Below are positions 11,401 to 29,060 of a stretch of DNA of 64,000 nucleotides, one piece after another. Source of the stretch: Microvelia longipes (lineage: Eukaryota > Arthropoda > Insecta > Hemiptera > Veliidae); contig JACMZG010001913.1 of assembly GCA_018340805.1 (NCBI GenBank), positions 37,847,799 through 37,911,798 on the forward strand, written 5' to 3'. A model generated the notes under the pieces. It made no database searches. It was not told the DNA's origin and was given only the letters and a program-made list of their open reading frames with translations. Positions within the stretch are counted from its first letter, which is position 1. Each line of letters starts with the position of its first letter. Both the position numbers and the translations under genes were made by a program.

Positions 11401-14400
11401 ATGGTAAGTTAATTTATATTTTTTCTTATCTAACGGTTGTAAATAACCATATGTGTTGTTCCAATCAAACCATCTCCCTATTCCATAATCAATAAGGTAG
11501 AACTTATTAAGTTTCGTGTCACCAAAGTATACGAAACAGAATTAACACTATATAAATATAGTGAAATAGGATAACAACCCTAAAAAGAAGTGCGAGTTTC
11601 AAAAAATCTATATTTTAAAATAATTGAGTTTTTCCACATTTTGAAATCGCTGCCACTCTGTAATTGACAGAAGAATGTCAAGTTTCATAATATCTTGTAA
11701 AAAAAACCACCACGTAGATTTATTTTTGCCCCAAAAAAAAGTAACCAATGGCAGGCAACATGACATTGCCACAACCTCCTCTACGATTAGCCCTAGCCGC
11801 CATAACTTTCTTCTCTTGATATTTCCAGTTTCATTGACGTCTTGAAATACGCGTGTTAAGTCTCTTGATAATTCTATTTCACAATAAGTGAGAATACTTA
11901 TGTATTTTGGGGTGATTTAAAAAAAGTAAGTTTTTACTGCTGTGGCTACATTTGGCATGTCAAGTTACTGCAGAGGAGGTTAAACAAATGCCATATAGTC
12001 TGTCATTGCATAAAAATGTATGCTAAACAATTTTTTTTGAGCACAAATAAAACAACACAGAAACTTGACCTTATTAATGCAACAGAGAGGGTTTGTTTAC
12101 CTCGCCCTGCTTATTCCGACAACCAACAAAACTCGCTGATGTATTTAAGGAGGAGTGGAGTTGCTTAATGCTTATCATAGCTGAATTAATAAATATATTA
12201 GAGTCTTTTATTTCCTCTTCTCCACAAAGTATTTTTGTCAGATTTTTTTCTTAGGTGAGCAAACTAATTTAACTTTTTTAGGGGTTGCTATCAATGTTGA
12301 GAAAGCTGAGATCAAGTGGTGAAACTGAAATACGTATATTACTTCTAGGACTTGATAATGCAGGTAGGATAGAAATTCTAAAATTGATTTTAGAATAAGT
12401 AAGTAAAAATATTTAAACATTGCTGACCAAGACAAACCTGATCAAATATTGACAAAGATAGATCAATACGTCTAACTTTGAAAGACTTAAATTTTATGTC
12501 AGCTGTAACACAGCAGACAAAAAATACTGTTAGAATGTAAACATTCTGATCAATGGAAACAGAATTCAAAACTATTGAATTCGTAGGTTACTTTAGCCTC
12601 ATTTTAAATTATGGTGTATTGGTTTGTAATGAAGCAATATAAACTATTTTATGCTCAATCTCATTCAAACATATTTTATGCTACTTAACAAAATATTGGT
12701 TTTTGATAGGTAAGACAACACTGATGAAAAAATTAGCGGATGAAGATGTAACATATGTAACACCAACTCAAGGATTCAATGTTAAAACAGTCCAGTCAAA
12801 AGGATATAAATTAAATGTATGGGATATCGGAGGACAGAAAAATATTAGACCTTATTGGAAAAATTATTTTGAAAATGCAGATATAGTTGTAAGTAATCCT
12901 ACACCCAAGCTTTTGAAAATATACTTATTCATTGGTTTATTAGAAACATTACGATAATACATTAAAGAATCATAAGAATAACTAGAAATAGTAAGGAATG
13001 AAAGAGTGCAGTAAGTGCTGAATGTAATGGCACTGTACAGTAAAGAAAATTAATTATTACTTCTTCTTCATTTTTACCAAATTTCTTTTCTCTCAGGTTA
13101 TACTCCTGTACAATATATGTAAAAAAATATGCAAATAATTTTTTCTCAATGATCTTTAAATTTCAGATCTACGTAGTTGATAGTGCAGATCTTGTCCGCA
13201 TAGATGAAACTGCTTCTGAGTTAATGGAGCTACTAGAAGACAACGCACTATCTGGAGTACCGATTTTGGTAACATTTATAAAATTAAATTTCACTTATTT
13301 AATTTAAATTATTTATTGTGAACTCCAAAAGTTTGATATCTAAATATGCAATCTAATTTGTTAAAACTATATTATGCTTTACAAATGAAATTAAAATAGT
13401 CTAAAAAAGTGATGAGAAAGTAAGTAGAGTGTTGAAAAATGATCACTGATATTTTTTAACACAATACATTCTATTTTTAGGTGATGGCAAATAAACAAGA
13501 CATCGAAGGTTCAGCTAGTGCAGCTGATGTAGCATCAGCTTTAAGATTAGATGAAGTAAGAGATAGATCTTGGCAAATACAAGCATCTTGTGCCACTCAA
13601 GGAATCGGTCTAAAGGTTTGTTCCAAACATCTTGCACTACCTGTATTGAGTTAGTGTCCATCTGTTAGTGAGTGTTTTGATATCCTTATCAAACGTGTTG
13701 ATAAGTATAGATCAATCCTATGAATAGTGCCTATGAATAGTTTTATCAATATTTTATATTAACATAAATATATAACATACATTTATAATTTTACTAGAAA
13801 AATCCAATCTAAGTCAACTCTGAATAAACAATGTTTTACTTATTTAAAATAAAATTGATAGCTAAAATACAGTGCTATTGCTAAGTACGAGGTATGAGGT
13901 ACCTTGGAACTTTTCCTAATCACATTAGATTCACTAAACTAATCCTCCCAACTTTGGCTCGCTTCCCTCATCCTCGGGATATAAAAATCACCAAATTTAC
14001 ACTGCACCACAACATTAAACTCACTTCCCAGATTATTATTATTATTGGATGGCGGTCAGCCATCCAGGAACTGACCTCGCTCGATGCTGCTGAACTTTTA
14101 TGATCCAACAAAAACAGTGGATATTTTCTTGCCATATTTAAAGAAAGCTTTGTACACTTAATTATCATGTAAAGGGATAAGTAAACTTTGTATACTTATT
14201 TACATAAGAGCAACTCAATTAGATTATTTTTTTTTTTTTTAAACAAAGAGTATTTAAGTCATTCAATAGCAATTGAACTAATCCTGATAATTAGAAAATG
14301 TTGACACATTTGTTGATCTTATACATGTCTACATGCATGCCAAATATTAAATTAATCAAAACACTTTTCTGCGTTTTATGAATTTTTAAAATTTTTGCTT

Positions 14401-16050
14401 AGCCATATTGCAGGATCATGAGATCATTAAAAATTATTTCTCCAATAGTACCACTAGACATAATGATTTATTTTTGTACAAAGTTTCAACTCTCTAGCAT
14501 AAACACATGGGTAGTTACGATGATAACAGACACACTCACACACACACACACAAACTCATACAGACAGGCTCAGGAGGTCTTAAATACATCTGAAAGGGAG
14601 AATTTAGGTGAAATCCCGGTGTTGGATTGTTTTGCAAACACAATACTTTTTCAATATACCTACTGTATGAATGAGAAAAAGTAAAAACACATCTTATGAG
14701 GATGATAAGACTTAACTTTTCTAGAACTTCTATTAAATATTTCTCACCCAAAAGTCAAAAAGAGGTAAGAGGATTCCATAATTATTTTATAGAAGAACTA
14801 TTTTTTAATTTGCCCACACACTGAGGCTTAGCCTTGTGGGTTTCTTCTGTACTTCATTTTTATTTGTCATTAGTTAAAGGAGATGAAATCTTCTTTTACA
14901 TTCTTTTAAAAGATAAAAACATATTTTGCAAATAAAACAGTAGCAATAACAACTTAAGAGGTTTTAATGAAGCTTGGGTTCGAAATTTATAACTTCAATT
15001 TGCAGCAAACCATTTTTACATTTTTCAACGGAAGAACATTTCAACCAACTTATAAACATTTGAAATAATTTTATTTCGGTAATTTATTTATTTACATATT
15101 AACGGGTTTCCCCATTAGTTAACTGTTATATATTTAATGTGAGACCTATTCCTTCCAGATGAATGTTTACGTTTAACTGAATCCAACTTCAATAGAAGTA
15201 TAAAATAATTGTAATAAGTATATTATGAAGTATATTAAATTAACAATGAACCATCCAACTTCAATAGAAGTATAAAATAATTGTAATAAGTTATATTATG
15301 AAGTATATTAAATTTAACAATGAACCATCCAACTTCAATAGAAGTATAAAATAATTGTAATAAGGTTATATTATGAAGTATATTAAATTTAACAATGAAC
15401 CATCCAACTTCAATAGAAGTATAAATAATGTAATAGTATATAATGTATATAAATTAACAATGAAGAAGTATAATTAATAAGTTATATTATGAAGTATATT
15501 AAATTTAACAATAAACCATGAATGTATATTGGCAGTTCAAAGCAAAGCTGTAAGGTCGCTGATCAAAACTGATTTTTACAGTGGGAAACAAAGTTTTTTT
15601 GAGTTTTTATTGAAATACATCCTAATTATAAATGTTCGAGTTATTTATAAAATGTTATTTATCATAATGTTGTATAAATAAAACAAACAAAAGATTTATT
15701 AATACAAATCATTAAACTGTTAACATGTGATAAAATCAACTTTTTTTATAAGAGCCTTTAAGAATCATCACCCTCTTGTTAGCAATGTCATCAGTGCTGC
15801 CCTCTAGCCAAGTTTGATTTGTGAATAGTGTTATTCAACACAGTACATTTAATATATTTACACAAAAGTAGTAAACACAAAATTAATAACCATTCCAACA
15901 AAAAAAAGAGACTCAAGTTAAAAAAATATATTCATAACAAAATACATATGGTTTATATATTATATTATATAATATTAAAAAGTTTTTTTTGTTTGTTTGC
16001 AGGAAGGTCTTGAATGGATAAGTCAAAACATTAATAAAAAGAAAAGATAA
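11401..16050 (+). CDS. Arl3: ADP-ribosylation factor-like protein 3 (ARL3)
   Basis: Six exons give 549 nt, 182 residues, the exact length of human ARL3: 11401-11403 (the ATG only), 12282-12363, 12710-12888, 13167-13268, 13481-13615, 16003-16050 (TAA). All introns are GT-AG. The protein starts [17 protein letters not shown]. It has the P-loop GLDNAGKTT, switch [10 protein letters not shown], switch II WDIGGQ, the base-binding NKQD (exon 5) and the SCAT G5 motif, and ends in a lysine-rich tail. ARL3 is a small GTPase of cilia and microtubule-linked trafficking that releases lipidated cargo from UNC119/PDE6D carriers. The start ATG sits alone before a GTAAGT donor and is followed by an 878-bp intron; Met6 at 12294 would be an internal alternative. 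ARL2 is less likely given NVKTVQSKG and the N-terminus. Introns carry a 74-bp tandem array, a 5S-bearing repeat and AT-rich DNA. An AATAAA at 16124-16129 may mark the 3' end. Confidence 0.95.
13880..14690 (-). mobile_element. 5S-bearing repeat, inverted copy in ARL3 intron 5
   Basis: On the minus strand this copy reads: AATACTTTTT-type promoter-proximal text, CCGGGATTTCACC, a GT-rich tract (14530-14555, CA repeats on the plus strand), TTTGTACAAA near 14475, then the 5S-like module (14048-14105) and a tail toward 13880 (CATCCTCGGG...GAGGTACC). The order matches the copies at 35.6-36.8 and 47.7-48.6 kb. The 5S-like part includes AGTTCAGCAGCATCGAGC and TGGATGGCTGACCGCC, the closest of all copies to a real 5S rRNA internal control region. 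Confidence 0.75.
15170..15535 (+). repeat. 74-bp tandem repeat in ARL3 intron 5
   Basis: A unit of about 74 bp starting ATCCAACTTCAATAGAAGTA and containing ATTATGAAGTATATTAAAT and AACAATGAACC is repeated about four times, with the last copy degraded by small deletions. The first three copies differ by one or two bases. Confidence 0.88.
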
Positions 16051-16319
16051 ACCCAGAGTCAACCTCACCAACAACAGAATTAAAAAAAAACAATTTGGTG
16101 AATATACTAGTTTGAAAAATATTAATAAAATAAATTTATAATTTTAAGATTGCTTTTTTAAAATATATATTATGTTAAAATAGGTACAACAAAACTTATA
16201 TTTGAGATTAATATCAATAAAAGTAAAACATTATGTCTGTAAAACAATCAGAATTGTTTTAGTTTGTAATAAATTAAAATATAGTTTCGTATAAATTAAA
16301 GATAATTTTTATACATGTC

Positions 16320-16600
16320 ACTGACCTTTTACTAATTTTTGATTTGAGGACCAACCTATTTTATGTTGGCATACTAATTTTAGATTTGAGGACCACCTAT
16401 TCTATGTTGGCATACTAATTTTAGATTTGAGGACCAACCTATTCTATGTTGGCATACTAATTTTAGATTTGAGGACCAACCTATTCTATGTTGGCATACT
16501 AATTTTAGATTTGAGGACCGACCTATTCTATGTTGGCATACTAATTTTAGATTTGAGGACCAACCTATTCTATGTTGGCATACTAATTTTTGATTTATAT
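16320..16600. repeat. 42-bp tandem repeat 3' of ARL3
   Basis: Six to seven copies of a 42-bp unit (GAGGACCAACCTATTCTATG, TTGGCATACTAATTTTAGATT) follow the ARL3 3' end. Copies are nearly identical; one has ACCGACC. Because the unit is a multiple of three and lacks stops, it yields open frames on both strands (16380-16616 minus, 16427-16654 plus) that are periodic artefacts, not genes. Confidence 0.92.
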
Positions 16601-16734
16601 GGGAACCTGGGAACACCCAGTGTATTTGTTAACGTAGTCAATTATTTGAGTTAAATTTAAGAGGTCTAAATGTTTCTTTTTTTGGAGATGGGCTAAATAT
16701 TACGGATGAATATGGTTCACTCTGTAAAAGTTCT

Positions 16735-17110
16735 TCATCCAATGGGGTCTGATCTTTTACCTCCAACTTTAGCTTGGGCCTTTCTGTAGAGGTAATTTAG
16801 AATGTTGATGTATTTTTTACTAACTCCAAGATCAAGTAAATTTTTCCATGAAACATCACGAGGAATAGAATCGAAGGCCATACAAAAGTCTACAAGAATT
16901 ACATTAAAAATGAATAGCCATTAATAAGTCGAATTCTGATAGCTGAGTAGAGAGTAAAAATATGGTCAACTCAACTCCTTCCCTTTCTAAAGCCCCTTTG
17001 CTCTTCAGGAAATATATCATAAGTTTTGCCCATGCAGATAATATTGAGGATAGTATGTAAATATTTTAGAGATGGCATTATTTAAAGCTCTAACAGTGTA
17101 AGTTTAGATG
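16735..17110 (-). pseudogene. LINE reverse transcriptase fragment, frameshifted
   Basis: Read on the minus strand, successive frames give EEQRGFRKGRS, VDHIFTLYSAIR, then VDFCMAFDSIPRDVSWKNLL and KKYINILNYLYRKAQAKVGG. This is the conserved order in insect LINE reverse transcriptases (QRGFRKGRSTxDxIF, FVDFxKAFDSxPRxxLW, LYxxAxAxV). At least two frame changes and stops occur, so it is dead. No endonuclease or 3' end is recognised around it. Clade (Jockey, CR1 or R-type) cannot be fixed from this piece. Confidence 0.75.
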
Positions 17111-17286
17111 GTTTTGCTGGTCTCCTTTGTTATACATGATTGACTCACACCAGGCATTAGGTATTTATTATTAAAACAAACCTCAACATTTTTCTTTTTT
17201 GAGCGAAATTTCAAAGAAAATTGAGCTAATGAGGTCTTTGGAGTTAAAACAGAAAGCAGGGGCATTGATTCTATTCGCCCTGATTT

Positions 17287-17289
<3 letters not shown>

Positions 17290-17343
<54 letters not shown>

Positions 17344-17393
17344 TCACACACACACACACACACACATCTCTCTCTCTCTTCTCTCTCTTCTCT

Positions 17394-17460
<67 letters not shown>

Positions 17461-17470
17461 TATAATATAT
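17290..17470. repeat. Compound microsatellite (TA)n(CA)n(TC)n(TA)n
   Basis: TA tract at 17290-17342, a CACACA block at 17344-17367, TCTC/TTCTC at 17368-17396, then another TA tract to about 17469. Confidence 0.93.
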
Positions 17471-17479
17471 GACACATGT

Positions 17480-18180
17480 TTAACTCACCAATGGACTTAC
17501 TTTGCAAATCCTCATGGGCCTTCCAACCCTAATAAATTTATAATTCTACGAAATTAAATTTTTCTACCCCTACATATAAATTTTTATATTTATTTAAAAC
17601 TAAATAAACATAATTTTTCATTGATAAAAGACAGTTTATAAGAAAAAGCTGGTAGTTAAGGATAGGATGTTTAGAAAATTATTTGTGGGGGGAATTCAAA
17701 AATCTTCTCATAAGGCAGCCTACAGGTAACCTTTGCCCAGTTGTCTATTGCTAAATATGTATAGCAAAATATTGCAATTATTATCTTACCTATATTATTA
17801 TAATAATTATTATTTATTAATATTAAGAATGCATTATTTATGTAGTTAGCTAAGACCAATGACAAATATTTGGTTAAAAAGTATTAAAATATTAGTAGGA
17901 TTAATGAGTTAAAGAAAAACATGATAAAAGATACTGTGGTTGAAGGATAATAGAAACATAGACAGATAATTAAAAAAATAATAAAGTCCTTCAGCCTTAA
18001 AAAAATAAAGTCCTTAATCTCTGTACCGTGTTGGCCTAAGGACCAACACCACAAACATTTTAGGGTATTTTTTCGACACCACTTTATTGTTGCTGTCAAT
18101 TATGATTTGTAGTGACTTGCAATTTAGCCAGTATTAGTATTGCCCACTGTAATAATTGGTCATTAGCGTGAAAAAAATGG
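17480..18180. other. AT-rich intergenic DNA, nothing recognised
   Basis: Small open frames on the minus strand (17671-17865, 17884-18099) have no family resemblance or splice context. No clear inverted repeat or tandem array was seen. Confidence 0.4.
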
Positions 18181-18181
18181 T

Positions 18182-18303
18182 TGACGAACCAATGAGGTTG
18201 GCCTGATTTGAAATTTTAGGCGTGGTATAACATCCATGACTAACCTCATTGGCTCACTCTCATTATTTCCCCACACTGTTAACTGATTATAACTGTGTGT
18301 TTT
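18182..18303 (+). mobile_element. Dispersed CAATGAGGTT repeat, copy 2
   Basis: AACCAATGAGGTTGGCCTGAT and the inverted AACCTCATTGGCTC about 55 bp later bound a core with GGCGTGGTATAACAT. After it comes ACACTGTTAACTGATTATAA, also seen in the 8.4-kb copy. The inverted CCAATGAGGTT ends suggest a short TIR element or a solo end of one. Confidence 0.6.
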
Positions 18304-18848
18304 ACTATGAGCAAATTTTCATCATGTGAGCCACATAGAGAGGTATAACCAAGCAAATTGGCAACATAACAAATAAATGCTTAATTTATTTTTAAGTAAG
18401 CATGAATATCTTATTTTTAAAACAAAATCATTTTAAAATTATAACACATCATAACCCTTAATTTTGTTGCTGTTGAATTATCACCTACCATTTTTTAACA
18501 ATTTAAAAGAAAAAAAATCAATCTTAATTTATCACAGCTTATATTTACTCTATATATTACAATAAATAAATATTTATATTAAACTATTTTTACAAATTTT
18601 TACTTGTATTTACTTGAACTAATTAAATTTCTTAAACATAAATTAAATATCTTATAAATTAATGAGGAAAATCATTATATAAATAACAGATTTTTCACAT
18701 TTTCTTAGTTTCAAAATGCCAAAAATTCTTTTTAAATAATACAATACAAATAAAATACAAAAATTCAGCCATAAATCTGTGTGCTCATAATTACATTGAA
18801 AGAATTGGAGATACCAGGTTAAATAAAAAAATTTAACATTGTTACCAA

Positions 18849-19110
18849 CATAGAGATATTATTACTAGAGGGGGGGGGGTTGAATTTTGACACAAAAATA
18901 ACCTGACCAACTTCAAATAACAATATAATAAAATAAACAGAATATCTCATTTAAAAGAATAGAAACAATATACTAGAAGCTGAAAACAATTGATTTATAA
19001 CCTAACTTTATCTTGGAGGAGATTGCATAGAGCCCTGAAGCCCCAAAATGATGTTTCAGGCCTCTTGATGTACTAAGAGGTTATGCCTCCTCTAATACTA
19101 TATCTCTATG
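18849..19110 (+). mobile_element. MITE with CATAGAGATAT ends, copy 1 (262 bp)
   Basis: Starts CATAGAGATATTATTACTAG and ends CTAATACTATATCTCTATG. It is flanked by identical 8-bp repeats GTTACCAA at 18841-18848 and 19111-19118. Inside are AACCTGACCAACTTC and GGAGGAGATTGCATAGAGCC, shared with copies at 32269 and 43454. An 8-bp target duplication points to the hAT or P superfamily. No coding capacity. Confidence 0.88.
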
Positions 19111-19360
19111 GTTACCAAAGATAATTGGTATCCTCTTCTGGTACTATGACATAATTTCTGTAGTTTTTCGTTCTTCATTTTTTTATTTAGCTTATCTTGC
19201 TTAAACTGAAGTTCACACGAGAAAAACGAAAGCCTGTTATGAGATTTATTTAAAAAGTGTAGTTGGCACAATGAAATCATATCATGAAAAATTATTTTAA
19301 ACAAGAGTATTTGTTGAGTAATGGTCTTTGAGAATCTCAAAAACTCAATTTGACATAATT

Positions 19361-25942
<6,582 letters not shown>

Positions 25943-26079
25943 GGCTGTCAAAGTATTATTTAACGATCAGACCTGTAATAAAAACCGACATAAAGATAAA
26001 ACCAACAATAAATATACATGCTTATACAATAAACAGAATGTTGAGGTATCCCAAAACCTTTTGCCTTTTTTATTTTTAC

Positions 26080-26480
26080 TGTAGGTATATAGGAAAAGTA
26101 ATGTTTTTGAACTGAAAATCTGAAATCGACACTTAACTTGATTTATCCGTGTTAAGAACTCCTGCGAGGTTTTTTAACTGAGTTGTCTGTCTGTCTGTGT
26201 GTGTTGTGGATCCCAGAGTGTTTATGATTGCCTGAGTTAAAACTTAGTAAATAAAACAATATTTACGTCTGGTATGCTATCCGGAAAATAAATATTCTCT
26301 GACGTCATTACCCATCAATGTAAAGATAAATTTGAATCCATACATTTTCCAATGATGTGGCACGATTGTAGTCATATACGAACAAATTAAGTGCCAACTA
26401 TCATCTTGTTATCAGCATTAGTTCAATTATTATCGAATGACATACATAAGTGTCATTAAAAAAATCGTTAAGAATCGAAA
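26080..26480 (+). mobile_element. 5S-bearing repeat family, fragment without the 5S part
   Basis: Contains GTATATAGGAAAAGTAATGT, GTTGTCTGTCTGTCTGTGTG, a GACGTCATTA segment and TATCAGCATTAGTTCAATTA followed by AATGACATAC, in the order seen in the copies at 35.8-36.5 and 47.9-48.3 kb. The 5S-derived module and tail are missing. Confidence 0.55.
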
Positions 26481-26589
26481 AATCGTCGAATTTTTCACGA
26501 AATTTGGCACGAGTGTGATTGTTATTGTATTAAATCGTTCTTGCATCAAGAACTCACGTCAGAAGAATACATCAAATAAAAGTATTAAT

Positions 26590-26910
26590 TGACACCCTTC
26601 GCTCGCTAAGGGAAACATTCGCTCGCTATACTAATCTAAAATAGTATAGCGCTTTCTCCCTTCGCTCGCATCGCTCGTTAGATTACGTATGTTTAAAATG
26701 TTACATGAAAAAAGGGCTCGCTTCGCTAGCTAGGTAGCGTATATTTATAATAATGCAATAAAAAAGGCTCGCTTCGCTCGCTAGATTGCGTATAATAATA
26801 ATAATTTTATTATTATTGTACAAATTACTATAGAAACAAACATACGCACCGTCCCAATCTTCTATAATGTAAGAACTCTCTTACGTTCGTTCAACTAGTA
26901 TATCATAAGT
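26590..26910 (+). mobile_element. GCTCGCTTCGCTCGC repeat, copy 2
   Basis: Several close copies of TTCGCTCGCT and CTCGCTTCGCTCGCTAGATT followed by GCGTATA, then GCACCGTCCCAATCTTCTAT and GTAAGAACTCTCTTACGTTC. Same motif order as at 22538-22960. Confidence 0.6.
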
Positions 26911-27123
26911 TGTTGTATGATCACTAGTTCTAAATAGCATATAAACACTTCAGCAGGTAGACGTGTCACCGGTGGTAACAAAATCATCTTTTTACTGTTT
27001 GAGAACAAGAAAAATCCAAGGTATTCTGAATCCGATTTTATAGGTATTTTCTAACATAAATACCAATTATAGCAGGGGGAAAAGTAAGCATAGACACCGA
27101 TATTTTAACGGATATGCTAATGA

Positions 27124-27353
27124 AATAAAACAGAGTCTCTCCACTAATGATATATATTTGACATAGCTAGCTTTCAATCTTAACAGATCATCATCAGTGC
27201 CGGTGAGCAGCGAAGAAAATAGTCAGGAGACAGCGGTTACAGTTTTGTCTAGAGGTTTGTGCCTCTAGACAAACTGTAACCGCTGTATATCATTAGCGGA
27301 GACTATGTTTTATTTCATTACTTGAAACTCCACAACTCATTTTTTCCTTATTT
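27124..27353. mobile_element. 230-bp foldback retroelement-like insertion with 14-bp direct repeats
   Basis: Flanked by identical GGATATGCTAATGA at 27110-27123 and 27354-27367. The inside folds back: AATAAAACAGAGTCTC with ACTAATGATATA on the left pairs with TATATCATTAG and GAGACTATGTTTTATTTC on the right, and AGCGGTTACAGTTTTGTCTA (27231-27250) pairs with its near-complement at 27268-27287. The minus strand at 27203-27170 has CCGGCACTGATGATGATCTG, a hairpin, then GAAAGC. A 14-bp duplication suggests target-primed insertion rather than a cut-and-paste element. Confidence 0.65.
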
Positions 27354-27719
27354 GGATATGCTAATGATTAAGGACTAAAAGCTTGAGATTTAATTAAAAT
27401 AACAAATTCCATTCCCAACCATATGATTTATTGTAAAGAACTTGGTTAATTATTTTTATAAATTACAACCTACTAATTTATTTTAGGACCTGTAATCAAA
27501 ACTTTTCTTAAAATTTCAATAAAATTTTCATAACCAACATGCGATTCTTGGTAGGATGAAAGTCTCTGTTTTGAAAGGTTTTTCCAAATAATCTTATCAT
27601 TTTATCCTTTCGTTAAAAAGTATTTTGGGTGGGATATTGTGGTTGAGTCATTCAGCGTTTGCCTGAATTCCAGGAAGATTCCTTATATGGACGAAGCCAT
27701 ATAAGGACATATATATATA

Positions 27720-27722
27720 CAC

Positions 27723-27788
<66 letters not shown>

Positions 27789-27815
27789 TATTATATCTAT
27801 ATATATATATATATA
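27720..27815. repeat. (TA)n microsatellite
   Basis: TA tract with TATAC and TAATA interruptions, directly after the paired CC(A/T)6GG sites at 27681-27706. Confidence 0.9.
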
Positions 27816-27930
27816 ATTAACGATAAAAAACAGATGGATAAAGTATGAAAGGAAAAACTTAGTATACTTGCAACGTTTCGTTGTATAACATCTTCGTCAG
27901 GCAAGAGAAGAAAGAAGACAGACACATACG
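27816..27930 (-). mobile_element. Fragment with CCTGACGAAGATGTT...GAAACGTTGC motif
   Basis: On the minus strand the stretch reads TGCCTGACGAAGATGTTATA, CAACGAAACGTTGCAAGTAT and continues to a TATCGTTAATT end at the TA tract. Motifs of this type recur at ends of metazoan retroelements (Penelope-like elements are one candidate). The fragment is too short to classify. Confidence 0.4.
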
Positions 27931-27946
27931 TACATACATACATACC

Positions 27947-28090
<144 letters not shown>

Positions 28091-28194
28091 CCATCGCTAA
28101 TTATTAACGAATTGCTGTAAAGATGTCATATAAATAATATAAGATTAGCTTATAAAAATATTACATGAATAAGAAATATGTTATATCTTTTAAA

Positions 28195-28400
28195 ATAAAA
28201 TTGGGTACAACCAGATCTAAAGATGAAGTTTTGTACCAAGTTTTTACTCTTTAACATAAACATTACAACAGACACACATACTGACAGACGAGATCGTGAA
28301 AAATCCATTCGGAAGGTCCGAAATCCCGTCTTTGGATCTTTTTGCAAACACAATACTTTTTCTATATTCCTACAATATAAATGAGGAAAAGGTAAAATAC
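28195..28400 (-). mobile_element. 5S-bearing repeat family, inverted fragment
   Basis: Contains TTTTGTACCAAGTTTTTACT, CAGACACACATACTGACAG, GGTCCGAAATCCCG and TTGCAAACACAATACTTTTT, matching the inverted copy at 14.4-14.7 kb. The 5S module is absent. Confidence 0.6.
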
Positions 28401-28744
28401 TGAGGCATTGAAAAACCATACTTAAGAATAAAAACAAGCTTTCCCTATGTCTAATCTCTTTATATTAAAGGATTCCTCAAACTCAATTGATGTTCTTAAA
28501 TATTAAAATCGCATGTTATGATGGATGTAAAGCGGGTTTAAAAGTTAACAGATTATAATTAAAATGTAGATCAAAGTGACAATTTCTCAAATACTAATGA
28601 ATTAATGACTCCTTTTGATAAAAATATCCAAGTCACCAAACAAAAGTAATTGAGAAATGTAGTTCATACTCAGTACAGTTATTTGGTAATAATATGTTTT
28701 AATAAAACTAATTGATATAAGAAAGAGTATTAATGAGTACTTAC

Positions 28745-29060
28745 CAACAAATTTAAATATAAGTAGCCGGCGTTTTTATGGCTTGATACTTAGATCACTG
28801 CAACGTCCTTCACCGAATTCCGTAACTATTGGAAATGACCTGAAACTCAAAACTAAAGAACCACGTCACTACCGAACAAAAAAAAAACTTTGGAAGTTCC
28901 GCTCTACGTAGTTTGGTCGTTTCTACCTGACCTGACTATAGGTATGAATGTAGGAGAGAAAGAAATAACGGGATAAATTTTCAGGTGTAACTTACCTCAG
29001 GTTCCTTCCCTCTCTCTTTCTTACACTACTTAAAAGAACATTTCTTCTTACCGGCTCAAG
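28745..29060 (-). promoter_or_regulatory. Likely 5' UTR exon(s) and promoter of the secreted-protein gene
   Basis: Two strong minus-strand donors occur upstream of the coding exons: TTG|GTAAGTACTC (exon boundary at 28745) and CTGAG|GTAAGTTAC (exon boundary at 28996). Either could splice to the acceptor before the ATG exon (exon boundary 25972). The DNA here is less AT-rich (CCACGTCACTACCG, GGTTCCTTCCCTCTCTCTTT). The transcription start is not determinable. Confidence 0.4.

Noticed and set aside
14048..14105. A genuine 5S rRNA gene
   Set aside because: Only about 60 of 120 bases match, both 5S termini are missing, and the segment is embedded at the same position in several copies of a longer repeat.
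16320..16600. CRISPR-like array
   Set aside because: The 42-bp units are directly tandem with no unique spacers, and the host is a eukaryote.
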